A stretch of DNA of 11,591 nucleotides from Alphaproteobacteria bacterium. Its GTDB lineage: Bacteria > Pseudomonadota > Alphaproteobacteria > Elsterales > Elsteraceae. The stretch covers positions 1 through 11,591 of the forward strand of contig JAAFHH010000057.1 of NCBI GenBank assembly GCA_013297545.1, given 5' to 3'. Both the position numbers and the translations under genes were made by a program. The notes under the pieces were generated by a model, which saw nothing but the letters and a program-made list of their open reading frames with translations, was not told where the DNA came from and ran no database searches. Of this stretch, positions 1 to 6,746 are shown one piece after another; the stretch's first letter is position 1; the number at the start of each line of letters is the position of its first letter.

Positions 1-1
1 G

Positions 2-1030
2 CCGGTGACTGCGCAGGTCTCTGAGCGCTGGGTGCCAGCACTGGCCCAGATGCCGGAAGTCGTCGACCTGGACCAGCTGCTCGGCCGCGCCACCCTGGAA
101 GCCGCGATGGCGCCGGAAGTGCTGGCGATGGGTCAGATCAAGGGCAAGACCGTGGCTCTGCCGCTGATCACCGGCTCGGTTGGCATGGTGGCGAACAAGG
201 AAGTGATGGAAAAGGCCGGCATCGCCCAAGTGCCGACCACGCTCGCTGAATTCCGTGCCGCCTGCATTCAAGTGCGCGACCGGGTGCCGAATGTGGTGCC
301 GTTCGCGATGGCAACCAAGAACGTCAATTCGATCCCACTCGACGTCACCTTGATGGTCTGGGCCCATGGCGGGCGCCTGATCGATGAAGAGGGTGTCGTG
401 AAGGTCGACAGCCCAGAAGCGCGCGCAGCCCTTGCCTATCTGGTCGACATGATGCGCAACCGCTTGATCGCGCCCGAACTCGACCGGCCGGACTCGCGCC
501 GCCTGTTCGGCCAGGGGGCGGCTGCGTTCTACATCGACCCGCCGCAGGCCCGTGGGTTCGCCCGCTCCTTCTCCGGCCGCGGGCCGGCGGCGGATGCCTT
601 CGTGCTGCCGATGAAGATGCCGGTCCTGAAGGCGGGGGACACCTCGCACTCGATCATGTGGGGCCACGCCGTGATGGCGTTCCGCGGTCCGATGACGGCG
701 AGTGCCGATGCGCCGGGTGCCCAGTGGCTCCGGTTCCTGTTGTCCGATGCAGCGCAGACCACCTTCCCGCCAGCCTTGTCGGCCTTGCCGGCGACCAAGA
801 CCGGCCAAGCCTCCCCCGTGGTGCAGGGCGATGCCTTCTACCGCGATTGGGCAACGGCCGCCGCCGTGCCGCGCATGCACGAAATCGGCGTGTGGTCGAA
901 CGCGCCGGAACTGTCGACCATCCTGTCGGAAGAAACCCAGGCAGCGCTGCTCGGCCAGAAGACGTCTGATGCCGCGATCACAGCGATGGCGCAACGCATG
1001 ACCGTGTCGATGGCACGTCGTGGCGGCTAA
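2..1030 (+). CDS. ABC transporter extracellular solute-binding protein (sugar type), N-terminus cut off
   Basis: Periplasmic ligand-binding component of a carbohydrate ABC importer, MalE/UgpB-like (SBP_bac_1 type). The reading frame is open to the left edge, so the signal peptide and roughly the first 70-90 residues lie outside the window; the GTG at 5 is probably internal. Visible family features are the early SERWVPAL segment, LITGSVGMVANKEVMEKAGI (a hinge and second-lobe entry typical of the family), a DSPEARAAL helix, GAAAFYIDPPQARGF and a late QWLRFLLSDAAQ segment. About 340 residues are present, against roughly 400-440 for the family. The stop lies inside the next gene: the following permease starts at GTG 1020, an 11-bp overlap, so the genes form one operon. 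The ligand cannot be read from the sequence; the downstream enzymes suggest a sugar or sugar acid. Confidence 0.85.
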   Translation, partial: PVTAQVSERWVPALAQMPEVVDLDQLLGRATLEAAMAPEVLAMGQIKGKTVALPLITGSVGMVANKEVMEKAGIAQVPTTLAEFRAACIQVRDRVPNVVPFAMATKNVNSIPLDVTLMVWAHGGRLIDEEGVVKVDSPEARAALAYLVDMMRNRLIAPELDRPDSRRLFGQGAAAFYIDPPQARGFARSFSGRGPAADAFVLPMKMPVLKAGDTSHSIMWGHAVMAFRGPMTASADAPGAQWLRFLLSDAAQTTFPPALSALPATKTGQASPVVQGDAFYRDWATAAAVPRMHEIGVWSNAPELSTILSEETQAALLGQKTSDAAITAMAQRMTVSMARRGG

Positions 1031-1961
1031 CGCCTCCACAGCAGCTGGGGCGGCGGGCACCGTGCGGGTGTCCGCCCACGCCCGCTCCGGCGGGTTGAAG
1101 GCAGGGGAACGCCGGATCGGCTGGCTGTTCCTCTTGCCGGCCCTCGTCGCGTTCACAGCCGTGATCGCCGTGCCGTTCGTGCGGGCACTCAGCTACGCGT
1201 TCACGCGCTACGATCTGGTGACCGAACCGCAGTTCATCGGCTTTGCCAACTTCCAAGCCTTGCTGGCGGCACCAGAGATCTTGGGCGCCTTTATCACCAC
1301 CGCGATCTATGTGGTGGCGGCGACCAGCGGCACTGTGCTGCTGGGTCTCGGCTGGGCGATCTTGCTGAACCAGAATTTCAAAGGCCGCACGGCGCTGCGC
1401 GCCTTCTCCTTGCTGCCCTGGGTGCTGCCCTCGACTGTGAGTGCGTTCATCTGGGGGTGGGTTTTCAACAGCCGCTACGGTGTCTTGAACGCGGCCTTGC
1501 TGGAACTCGGCGTGATCGAGTTCCCAACCGCGTGGCTGTCGACCAGCACGGGTGCGATGGCGGCCGTGATCATCACCAAGGTGTGGCTGTCGATCCCGCT
1601 GTTCATGTCGTTCTTCTTGGCCGGCTTGCAGAGCATGGACCGCGACCAGGTCGACGCCGCGCGCTGTGATGGTGCTGGCAACTGGGCGATCCTGCGCGAT
1701 CACATCCTGCCGCACCTGAAGCCGGTGCTGCTGGTGGTCATCGTACTCGGCGTGATCGGCAATCTGCAGCAGTTCGACACGATCTATGCGCTGACCGGTG
1801 GCGGGCCGGTGCGCGCGACCACGGTCTTGTCGGTCGAAGTCTATCGCCGCGCGTTTGACCAATGGGACATTGGCATGGCGTCCGCCCTTGGCGTGCTGTG
1901 GCTCGCGACCATTCTGCCGCCCGCATACTTCTATCTTCGCCATCTGCTCCGGGGGGTATAG
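1020..1961 (+). CDS. ABC sugar transporter permease (MalF/UgpA-like)
   Basis: Inner-membrane permease subunit, binding-protein-dependent transport family, 313 residues. After a polar N-terminus of about 32 residues there is a first membrane segment (about 33-58), then further hydrophobic segments at about 94-115, 128-150, 178-203, 235-250 and 288-308. The cytoplasmic EAA loop that contacts the ATPase is at about 212-231 and reads DAARCDGAGNWAILRDHILP; a cysteine sits where many members have a small or aliphatic residue. YALTGGGP (256-263) is a hallmark of MalF/UgpA-type subunits. The GTG start at 1020 overlaps the binding-protein gene by 11 bp and has no strong Shine-Dalgarno. A second GTG at 1062, after a purine-rich stretch, is an alternative start that would not affect the membrane core. 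The stop codon is immediately followed by the second permease. Confidence 0.9.
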   Translation: MAANASTAAGAAGTVRVSAHARSGGLKAGERRIGWLFLLPALVAFTAVIAVPFVRALSYAFTRYDLVTEPQFIGFANFQALLAAPEILGAFITTAIYVVAATSGTVLLGLGWAILLNQNFKGRTALRAFSLLPWVLPSTVSAFIWGWVFNSRYGVLNAALLELGVIEFPTAWLSTSTGAMAAVIITKVWLSIPLFMSFFLAGLQSMDRDQVDAARCDGAGNWAILRDHILPHLKPVLLVVIVLGVIGNLQQFDTIYALTGGGPVRATTVLSVEVYRRAFDQWDIGMASALGVLWLATILPPAYFYLRHLLRGV

Positions 1962-2798
1962 ATGCTCGACCTCAGCTCTCCCCTCGCGCGCACGGTCTTC
2001 GGCCTCGCCCTCGTGCTGGTCGGGGCGTTCTTGTTCTTCCCGATCTACTGGCTGGTGATCTCGGCGCTCAAGCCGAACGCCGAGCTTTACCGCATCATCC
2101 CAACCCTGTGGCCGAGTGCACCGACCCTGATGCACGCGGAGACCGCGTTTACCCGTGGGCAATTGGGTGTCCAGCTGCAAAACAGCCTGACCGTGTCTGG
2201 TGCGTCGGCTCTGCTTAACACCGTGCTCGCGATGTATGCCGGCTACTCGTTCGCCAAGTTCCGCTACAAGGGCCGGCGGATGGTGATGCTGATCTTGCTG
2301 TCAGCCCAGGCGTTTCCGTTTGGGCTTTTGCTGATCAGCATCTACCCGCTGTGGGTCGATCTTGGCCTCTTGGACAGCCACGGCGGCTTGATCCTCGCCT
2401 ACATCGTGTTCGCGCTGCCGGTGTCGACCTACATGCTCTACTCGTACTTCAGCCAAGTGCCGGAAGAGATGATCGAAGCCGCCCGCGCCGATGGGGCGAG
2501 CGAGATCCGGATCTTCCACACCATCGTGCTGCCGGTCTCGATCCCGGCGCTGGTGACCGTGTTCCTCTACGGCTTCATGTGGTCGTGGAACGACCTGCTC
2601 TATTCGCTGACCCTGATCGTCTCGGAGAGCAAGCGCACGATCGGGCCGGGCCTCTTGCTCTCCTACCTCAACGAAACCAACGCAGACTGGGGTGGGGCGA
2701 TGGCCGCGTCCCTGGTCGCCTCCCTGCCCGTCGTTCTCGCATTCGCCGTGCTGCAGCGCTGGTTCATCCAGGGTGTCACCCAAGGATCTGTGAAATGA
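1962..2798 (+). CDS. ABC sugar transporter permease (MalG/UgpE-like)
   Basis: Second inner-membrane permease, expected to pair with the preceding MalF-like subunit; 278 residues. Hydrophobic segments lie at about 12-34, 78-97, 107-132, 142-163, 193-212 and 246-264. The EAA loop is at 172-191 (EAARADGASEIRIFHTIVLP), a close match to the family pattern. WSWNDLLYSL follows, and the C-terminus ends QRWFIQGVTQGSVK, a typical MalG-family ending. The ATG starts on the base after the TAG of the upstream permease. Its own TGA overlaps the ATG of the next enzyme gene (ATGA, 2795-2798), so translation is probably coupled through this part of the operon. No ATPase gene follows; the ATP-binding subunit must be encoded upstream of the window or elsewhere. 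Confidence 0.91.
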   Translation: MLDLSSPLARTVFGLALVLVGAFLFFPIYWLVISALKPNAELYRIIPTLWPSAPTLMHAETAFTRGQLGVQLQNSLTVSGASALLNTVLAMYAGYSFAKFRYKGRRMVMLILLSAQAFPFGLLLISIYPLWVDLGLLDSHGGLILAYIVFALPVSTYMLYSYFSQVPEEMIEAARADGASEIRIFHTIVLPVSIPALVTVFLYGFMWSWNDLLYSLTLIVSESKRTIGPGLLLSYLNETNADWGGAMAASLVASLPVVLAFAVLQRWFIQGVTQGSVK

Positions 2799-3706
2799 CT
2801 GCTCTTAACGGCGTCTTCCCCGTCGTCCCCACCCCGTTCGATGACAGCGGCGCTGTCGATCACGCGGCGTTCCGCAAGCTGGTGGGTTTTGCCCTCGCCG
2901 CGGGCGTCGATGGCTTGGTGTTTCCGGGTATGGCGAGCGAGGTCGAAACGCTCGCCCCCGAAGAGCGCGCGGCGCTGGTGTCGGAACTCGGCCGCACGGT
3001 CGCCGGCCGCGTGCCGCTGATCGTGGGGGCGAGCGATGCTGATCCCACGCGCTCAGCCGCCCGCGCCCGCGAAGGCAAGGGGGCTGGTGCAGTGGCCGCC
3101 ATGGTGATGGCGCCACCCGGCCTCGGCCAAGACATCGACAAACACATCGCGTTCTACCACGCGGTCGCGGACCAGGCCGGGCTGCCGATCATGTTGCAGA
3201 ACGCGCCGGCGCCCAATGGTGCCGGCCTCTCGCCAGAGGCTGTCGCCGCCATCGCCAAAGCGGTGCCGGGCGTGCGCTTTGTCAAGGAAGAGACCTTGCC
3301 GTGCGGGCAGCACATCAGCCGCATTCGGGCAGCGTCCGGCGACGCGCTCGATGGCATCTATGGCGGGGCGGGCGCGCGCTATCTGATCGATGAACTGCGG
3401 CGCGGTGCTGCGGGCACCATGCCAGCCCTCGAGCTGGCCGATGTCCATGTGGCACTGTGGCGGGCCTGGGTCCGCGGCAATCAGCCGGAAGCGCGGCGGC
3501 TCTACGCAGCCGCACTGCCGCTGCTGACCGCGCAGGCGGTGTTCCGGGTGCGCTTGACCAAAGAAGTGCTGCTGCACCGCGGTGTGCTGGCGCTGACCCA
3601 CGCCCGCGCCAAGGGGCCGGTGCCGGACGGTGATGACTTGACCGATATCGCCGTGCTGCTGGGCGACCTGCGCCAAGCCGTCCCCTTGATGCCAGCCCCC
3701 ACCTAG
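2795..3706 (+). CDS. Dihydrodipicolinate synthase / N-acetylneuraminate lyase superfamily enzyme, probable 2-keto-3-deoxy sugar-acid aldolase or dehydratase
   Basis: A 303-residue (beta/alpha)8 Schiff-base enzyme. It begins GVFPVVPTPFDDSGAVD, as in the family, and carries the Schiff-base lysine K164 in VRFVKEE. Two parts of the DHDPS active site differ: the GTTGE loop reads GMASE (45-49), and the tyrosine of YNxP is replaced by glutamine in LQNAP (134-138). A VxQDAP-type segment and MVMAPP also occur in L-2-keto-3-deoxyarabonate dehydratases, as I recall that family, so lysine biosynthesis is unlikely. Its place between sugar permeases and an enolase-superfamily dehydratase suggests it acts on the 2-keto-3-deoxy acid made by the neighbour. 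Start: ATG 2795, overlapping the permease stop by 4 bp; the frame is open further upstream but that part lies inside the permease gene. Aldolase and dehydratase cannot be told apart from sequence alone. Confidence 0.87.
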   Translation: MTALNGVFPVVPTPFDDSGAVDHAAFRKLVGFALAAGVDGLVFPGMASEVETLAPEERAALVSELGRTVAGRVPLIVGASDADPTRSAARAREGKGAGAVAAMVMAPPGLGQDIDKHIAFYHAVADQAGLPIMLQNAPAPNGAGLSPEAVAAIAKAVPGVRFVKEETLPCGQHISRIRAASGDALDGIYGGAGARYLIDELRRGAAGTMPALELADVHVALWRAWVRGNQPEARRLYAAALPLLTAQAVFRVRLTKEVLLHRGVLALTHARAKGPVPDGDDLTDIAVLLGDLRQAVPLMPAPT

Positions 3707-3716
3707 CGAGTGCGCC

Positions 3717-4889
3717 ATGCCAGCTGTTGACGCCATCCGGTCGGTCGAAGCCTTCATCATCTCGATCCCGCGCGATGTCCCCTACCTCGGCCCGTTGCGG
3801 CCGGGCGAGACGATCAACGCCAAGGGCTACATCATCCGCCACGGTAACCGGTCGATCTACCCGTCGACCGACATGTCGGTGTTGGTGAAAATCACTGGTG
3901 AGAGCGGGCGGGTCGGTTGGGGCGAAACCTATGGTGTCGCAGCCCCGCAAGCGGTCACCGCGATCATCAACGAGCTGCTGGGCCCGGTGCTGATCGGCCG
4001 GGACCCAGGCCAGCCCGTGGTGATCCACGAAGACCTCTACGACTTGATGCGCGTGCGAGGCTTCTTCGGTGGCTTTTACGTCGACGCGCTGGCCGGCCTC
4101 GACATCGCGATCTGGGATCTGTTCGGCAAGGCGCTGGGCCAGCCGATCTCCACCCTGCTGGGTGGGCGCCGGCACGACCGGTTGCCGGCCTATGTCTCCG
4201 GACTGCCGAAGGCGACCTTGCAAGAACGCTGCGATCTTGCCGTCGAATGGGTCGCGAAAGGCTTCAAGGGCATCAAGTTCGCCGCTGCCATGTCGGACGA
4301 TGGCATCGTCGCCGAGATGGCGGCCTTACGCGAAGCCGTCGGCCCCGGCATTCATCTGTGCGTCGATCTGCACTGGAAGTTCACCTCTGGCGAGGCGATC
4401 CGGCTCATTCGCCGCCTTGAGACCTACGACCTCTACTTCGCTGAGGCCCCCTGCCAGCCAGAGGACCTGGACGGCCAAGTGCTGGTCGCGCGCGGCATCG
4501 GCGTGCCCTTGGCGCTCGGCGAGGAATGGCGGACCTCCTTCGAATACCGGCCGCGCTTTGAACGGCGCGCTATGAGCGTGATCCAGCCGGAAATCGGCCA
4601 CACCGGGGTGACGGAGTTTCTGCACATCGGCCGCATGGCGCACGCGTTCCACATCGACACGATCCCGCACGCCTCGATCGGCATCGGCGTGTTCATGGCC
4701 GCCAGCCTACAGGCAACCAGCGCGCTGCAGCGCGTGCCCTATCACGAATACCAGCACTCCATCTTCGACAAGAACCTCGCCTACACCACCGGCGACATGG
4801 CCTGCGCCAACGGCTTCTACACCGTGCCAACCGGCGTCGGCATCGGGGTCGAGCCGGTCGATGCGGTGTTCAACTACGTGGTTGGCTGA
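3717..4889 (+). CDS. Mandelate racemase/muconate lactonizing enzyme (enolase) superfamily protein, galactonate-dehydratase-like sugar-acid dehydratase
   Basis: Complete, 390 residues. The N-terminal capping domain runs to about 125, then LAGLDIAIWDLFGKALGQPI (126-145) leads into the barrel. Probable Mg2+ ligands are D217 (LCVDLHW), E243 (YFAEAP) and E269 (LALGEEW). H219, two residues after D217, matches the DxH arrangement of D-galactonate dehydratase, where that histidine is a catalytic base. H318 in DTIPHASIG is the likely partner histidine at the end of strand 7. The expected aspartate of the Asp-His dyad is a glutamate (E292 in QPEIGHTGVTE). The strand-2 motif is GIKFAAA, with one lysine (K187), not KxK. 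This pattern favours dehydration of an acid sugar over racemisation. It starts 10 bp after the aldolase-like gene with GCGAG at 3706-3710 as a weak ribosome site. The 3' end overlaps the opposing glycosyltransferase gene by 20 bp. Confidence 0.9.
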   Translation: MPAVDAIRSVEAFIISIPRDVPYLGPLRPGETINAKGYIIRHGNRSIYPSTDMSVLVKITGESGRVGWGETYGVAAPQAVTAIINELLGPVLIGRDPGQPVVIHEDLYDLMRVRGFFGGFYVDALAGLDIAIWDLFGKALGQPISTLLGGRRHDRLPAYVSGLPKATLQERCDLAVEWVAKGFKGIKFAAAMSDDGIVAEMAALREAVGPGIHLCVDLHWKFTSGEAIRLIRRLETYDLYFAEAPCQPEDLDGQVLVARGIGVPLALGEEWRTSFEYRPRFERRAMSVIQPEIGHTGVTEFLHIGRMAHAFHIDTIPHASIGIGVFMAASLQATSALQRVPYHEYQHSIFDKNLAYTTGDMACANGFYTVPTGVGIGVEPVDAVFNYVVG

Positions 4890-5751
4890 GCCCGCGCCAG
4901 GCAGCATTGAGCTTCGCCCACCGGTCGTCTTCCAAGAGCGCGATGCGGGCGAGGTCGGCCAGCCCGGCTGCGACGTCGAACAGCACCCAGCCGGGCCGCC
5001 GGCGCCACTGTTCCCGCCACAGAACCGTACGGTTGCGCCAGATCGTGAACCGCCGGGCTGGCCCGTGGTTGGTGACCGAGACACCGAGGCGCCGGGTCGG
5101 CTCACCCAGCCGGTGGCTGAGCCGCGCACCGGGTACCACGACAGTCGCAAAACCCGCATCGGCCAGCTGAAAGCAGAATGCGACGTCGACATAGTCGATC
5201 CCGAACGCGTCGCGCATCGGTCCGGCGGCTGTCAGGGCCGGCAGGGTGATGAGCGAGCCCGACGCGATCGCAAAGGCAACCGGGCGGCCAGCGAGCTGAT
5301 CGATCGTGACCCGCCGCCAGCACCAGCGCCCCGCTGGCAAGTAGCGCGCTGTCCGTCCCGCGACGCCAAGGTCAAGGTCGGCCGCCGCACAGCCGATGCC
5401 GGGGCCGAGTGCTACCGCCAGGCGCTGCACCAGATCCGGAGCCGCCACACTGTCGTGATCGAGCAGCAGCACGGCGCTGGCACCCTGTGCGCGGGCAACC
5501 TCGATCCCTTGGTTCTGGGCGGCGGCGAGGCCACGGTTGCTATCGTTCGCCAGCACCTCAACGCCAAGGTCTGCCAGCACGTCCAGCGTCTCGGCATCGC
5601 CGCCATTGTCGACCACCACGACGTGGGCCACCTGCGGGCGGATCGCGGCCACCACCGCCTGGACGGCCGCACCGGGACGGTAGGTTACGATCACCGCCGT
5701 GATCCTCGCCGCGGGCGCAACAGCGTCCGGGGCGGTGCGGCCTCCATCCAT
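4870..5751 (-). CDS. Glycosyltransferase family 2, rhamnosyltransferase-like
   Basis: A 293-residue GT-A fold transferase, probably transferring a sugar (rhamnose is the usual donor in this subgroup) from a nucleotide sugar to a cell-surface glycan at the cytoplasmic face. Motifs in order: ITAVIVTYRPGAAV (17-30), VVVVDNGGD (44-52), NRGLAAAQNQGI (72-83), the metal/nucleotide motif LLLDHDS (95-101), ASGSLI (163-168), IDYVDVAFCFQLADAGF (185-201, the acceptor/catalytic-base region) and SHRLGEP (212-218). DHDS/DQDS and HRLG are typical of the RfbF/WbbL-like group. No membrane segment is evident. It stands alone on this strand: its stop lies within the 3' end of the dehydratase gene, and it is divergent from the Rossmann protein. 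AGGG about 10 bp before the ATG is a modest ribosome site. Donor and acceptor are not determinable here. Confidence 0.87.
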   Translation of the reverse strand: MDGGRTAPDAVAPAARITAVIVTYRPGAAVQAVVAAIRPQVAHVVVVDNGGDAETLDVLADLGVEVLANDSNRGLAAAQNQGIEVARAQGASAVLLLDHDSVAAPDLVQRLAVALGPGIGCAAADLDLGVAGRTARYLPAGRWCWRRVTIDQLAGRPVAFAIASGSLITLPALTAAGPMRDAFGIDYVDVAFCFQLADAGFATVVVPGARLSHRLGEPTRRLGVSVTNHGPARRFTIWRNRTVLWREQWRRRPGWVLFDVAAGLADLARIALLEDDRWAKLNAAWRGLSQPRS

Positions 5752-5903
5752 GGTGTGTTGACCCTAGGCTCTGCCAGTGGCACATGCGCTTGTCCGCGCG
5801 CGAGCAGAGTGATTGCCACGATGACCGGGCGATGACAACACTCACCACCCCCGCAATCCTAAGGAGTAGCCGGCAGTATGAGACGCGCTGCAGCACACAC
5901 CGC
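5752..5903. promoter_or_regulatory. Divergent intergenic region between glycosyltransferase and Rossmann-protein genes
   Basis: About 150 bp that should hold promoters for both flanking genes. I see no convincing -35/-10 pair. Visible features are an 11-bp palindrome TGCCA-G-TGGCA near 5772-5782, a direct repeat of CGATGAC at 5819-5825 and 5830-5836 (11-bp period), and the AAGGAG Shine-Dalgarno at 5861-5866. Confidence 0.4.
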
Positions 5904-5907
5904 ATGA
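5861..5907 (+). other. Shine-Dalgarno plus 9-codon mini-ORF (5878-5907) overlapping the next start
   Basis: AAGGAG at 5861-5866 is the best Shine-Dalgarno sequence in this region. It lies 11 bases before an ATG at 5878 that opens a frame encoding MRRAAAHTA and stops at TGA 5905-5907. That stop overlaps the ATG (5904-5906) of the Rossmann-fold gene as ATGA. The Rossmann gene has no good ribosome site of its own at the usual distance, so translation may enter at the mini-ORF and re-initiate. This is inferred from layout only; the peptide resembles nothing I know. Confidence 0.45.
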
Positions 5908-6650
5908 GTTTGGCCGCGCACACCGTCGCCGTGATTGGCGGGACTGGCCGGCTGGGCCACCGCATTGTCCATGGCCTGCGCGCTGAGGGCGCTCGCGTTA
6001 TTGCCATCAGCCGTGGCAAGGCTGGCGCCGCGACACCCGATCTCGTGATCGACGGGTACGATCAAGCGGGCTTGACCCCAACCCTGCAGGGCATGACGGC
6101 GGTGATCAACGCCGGCCCGATTGAGATCACTGATATCCTGGCTGCCGCCACACCCGCAGCCGCGCCGTTGATCGCCGTCGGCAGCCTGCGCCATCTGCTG
6201 CCAGCCGGCCACGCAGACCGGGACCGGGTGGTCCATGCCGAACACGCCGTCAGCAGTGTTAGGGGCGTGATGCTGCACCCGGCCGTGCTCTATGGCGATG
6301 GTGACGATCCCATGACCCGCTGGCTAAGCCGATGGCCAGTGGTCCCAGCCCCTAGCCGGCAGGTGCAGCCGATCCACTTGGATGACGCAGCGGCCTGCTT
6401 CATCGCCGCGCTCGCCCGCTGGCCCCTAGGGGTCGCCGCCATCGACTTGGTTGGGCCAGCGCCGATCAGCCAATGGCAGGCCTATCGGCGGCTCGCACCT
6501 GGCCGGCTGCTGCTGCCAATCCCAGACCTGATCGTCAAGCAGCTCGGCCGCTGGTCGGCTGAAGCCGCGCGCCAGAGCTTCGATCAGACCGGCGATGCAG
6601 CACGGATGCACGCAGTCCTTGGGGTGACGCCCCGGCCGTTTCAGCCCTAG
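5904..6650 (+). CDS. NAD(P)-binding Rossmann-fold protein (atypical/extended SDR, NmrA/NDUFA9-like)
   Basis: A 248-residue predicted oxidoreductase or NAD(P)H sensor. The nucleotide-binding strand and glycine motif open the protein: TVAVIGGTGRLGHRIVHGL (7-25) with GGTGRLG at 12-18. VINAGP (68-72) is the strand-4 position, LHPAVLYGDGDDP (124-136) matches the RPxxxYG segment of extended SDRs, and VQPIHLDDAAACFIAAL (154-170) is the usual post-domain helix. The C-terminus SFDQTGDAARMHAVLGVTPRPF follows the D..A...LG..PR pattern of this group. There is no clear YxxxK catalytic pair, which fits the atypical class. The frame is open back to 5784, with an in-frame ATG at 5832, but homology starts only after ATG 5904. 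That ATG overlaps the stop of an upstream mini-ORF. Substrate unknown. Its neighbour across the divergent gap is a glycosyltransferase, so nucleotide-sugar metabolism is one possibility. Confidence 0.8.
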   Translation: MSLAAHTVAVIGGTGRLGHRIVHGLRAEGARVIAISRGKAGAATPDLVIDGYDQAGLTPTLQGMTAVINAGPIEITDILAAATPAAAPLIAVGSLRHLLPAGHADRDRVVHAEHAVSSVRGVMLHPAVLYGDGDDPMTRWLSRWPVVPAPSRQVQPIHLDDAAACFIAALARWPLGVAAIDLVGPAPISQWQAYRRLAPGRLLLPIPDLIVKQLGRWSAEAARQSFDQTGDAARMHAVLGVTPRPFQP

Positions 6651-6674
6651 TCCCGGGTGCGACCGGAAGGCGGC

Positions 6675-6704
6675 TTGCGGTAGCGTGGGTTTCTGTGACA
6701 TAAA
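6675..6704 (+). promoter_or_regulatory. Possible promoter for the RTX-repeat protein gene
   Basis: TTGCGG (6675-6680) and CATAAA (6699-6704) are separated by 18 bp and match the sigma-70 consensus at 3/6 and 4/6 positions. They lie in the only AT-richer stretch of the 96-bp gap before the gene. A 5-bp hairpin (CGCGG 6715-6719, CCGCG 6725-6729) follows in the putative leader. This is weak evidence, from position and partial match only. Confidence 0.3.
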
Positions 6705-6746
6705 TCTCTTCAAGCGCGGATCACCCGCGAATGCTTGAGGTCGGTT

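Noticed and set aside
978..2180. A 400-codon open frame on the - strand across the two permease genes
   Set aside because: Composition is Arg/Gln/Asp/His-rich with no family motif; it mirrors well-supported permease coding on the + strand. High GC makes such antisense frames common.
2351..2794. Upstream in-frame extension of the DHDPS-family gene by 148 codons
   Set aside because: It lies inside the second permease and encodes no family sequence; the ATG at 2795, overlapping the permease stop, gives the standard protein length.
6423..6432. CCCCTAGGGG palindrome
   Set aside because: It lies within the Rossmann-protein coding sequence, is only 10 bp long, and has no partner feature.
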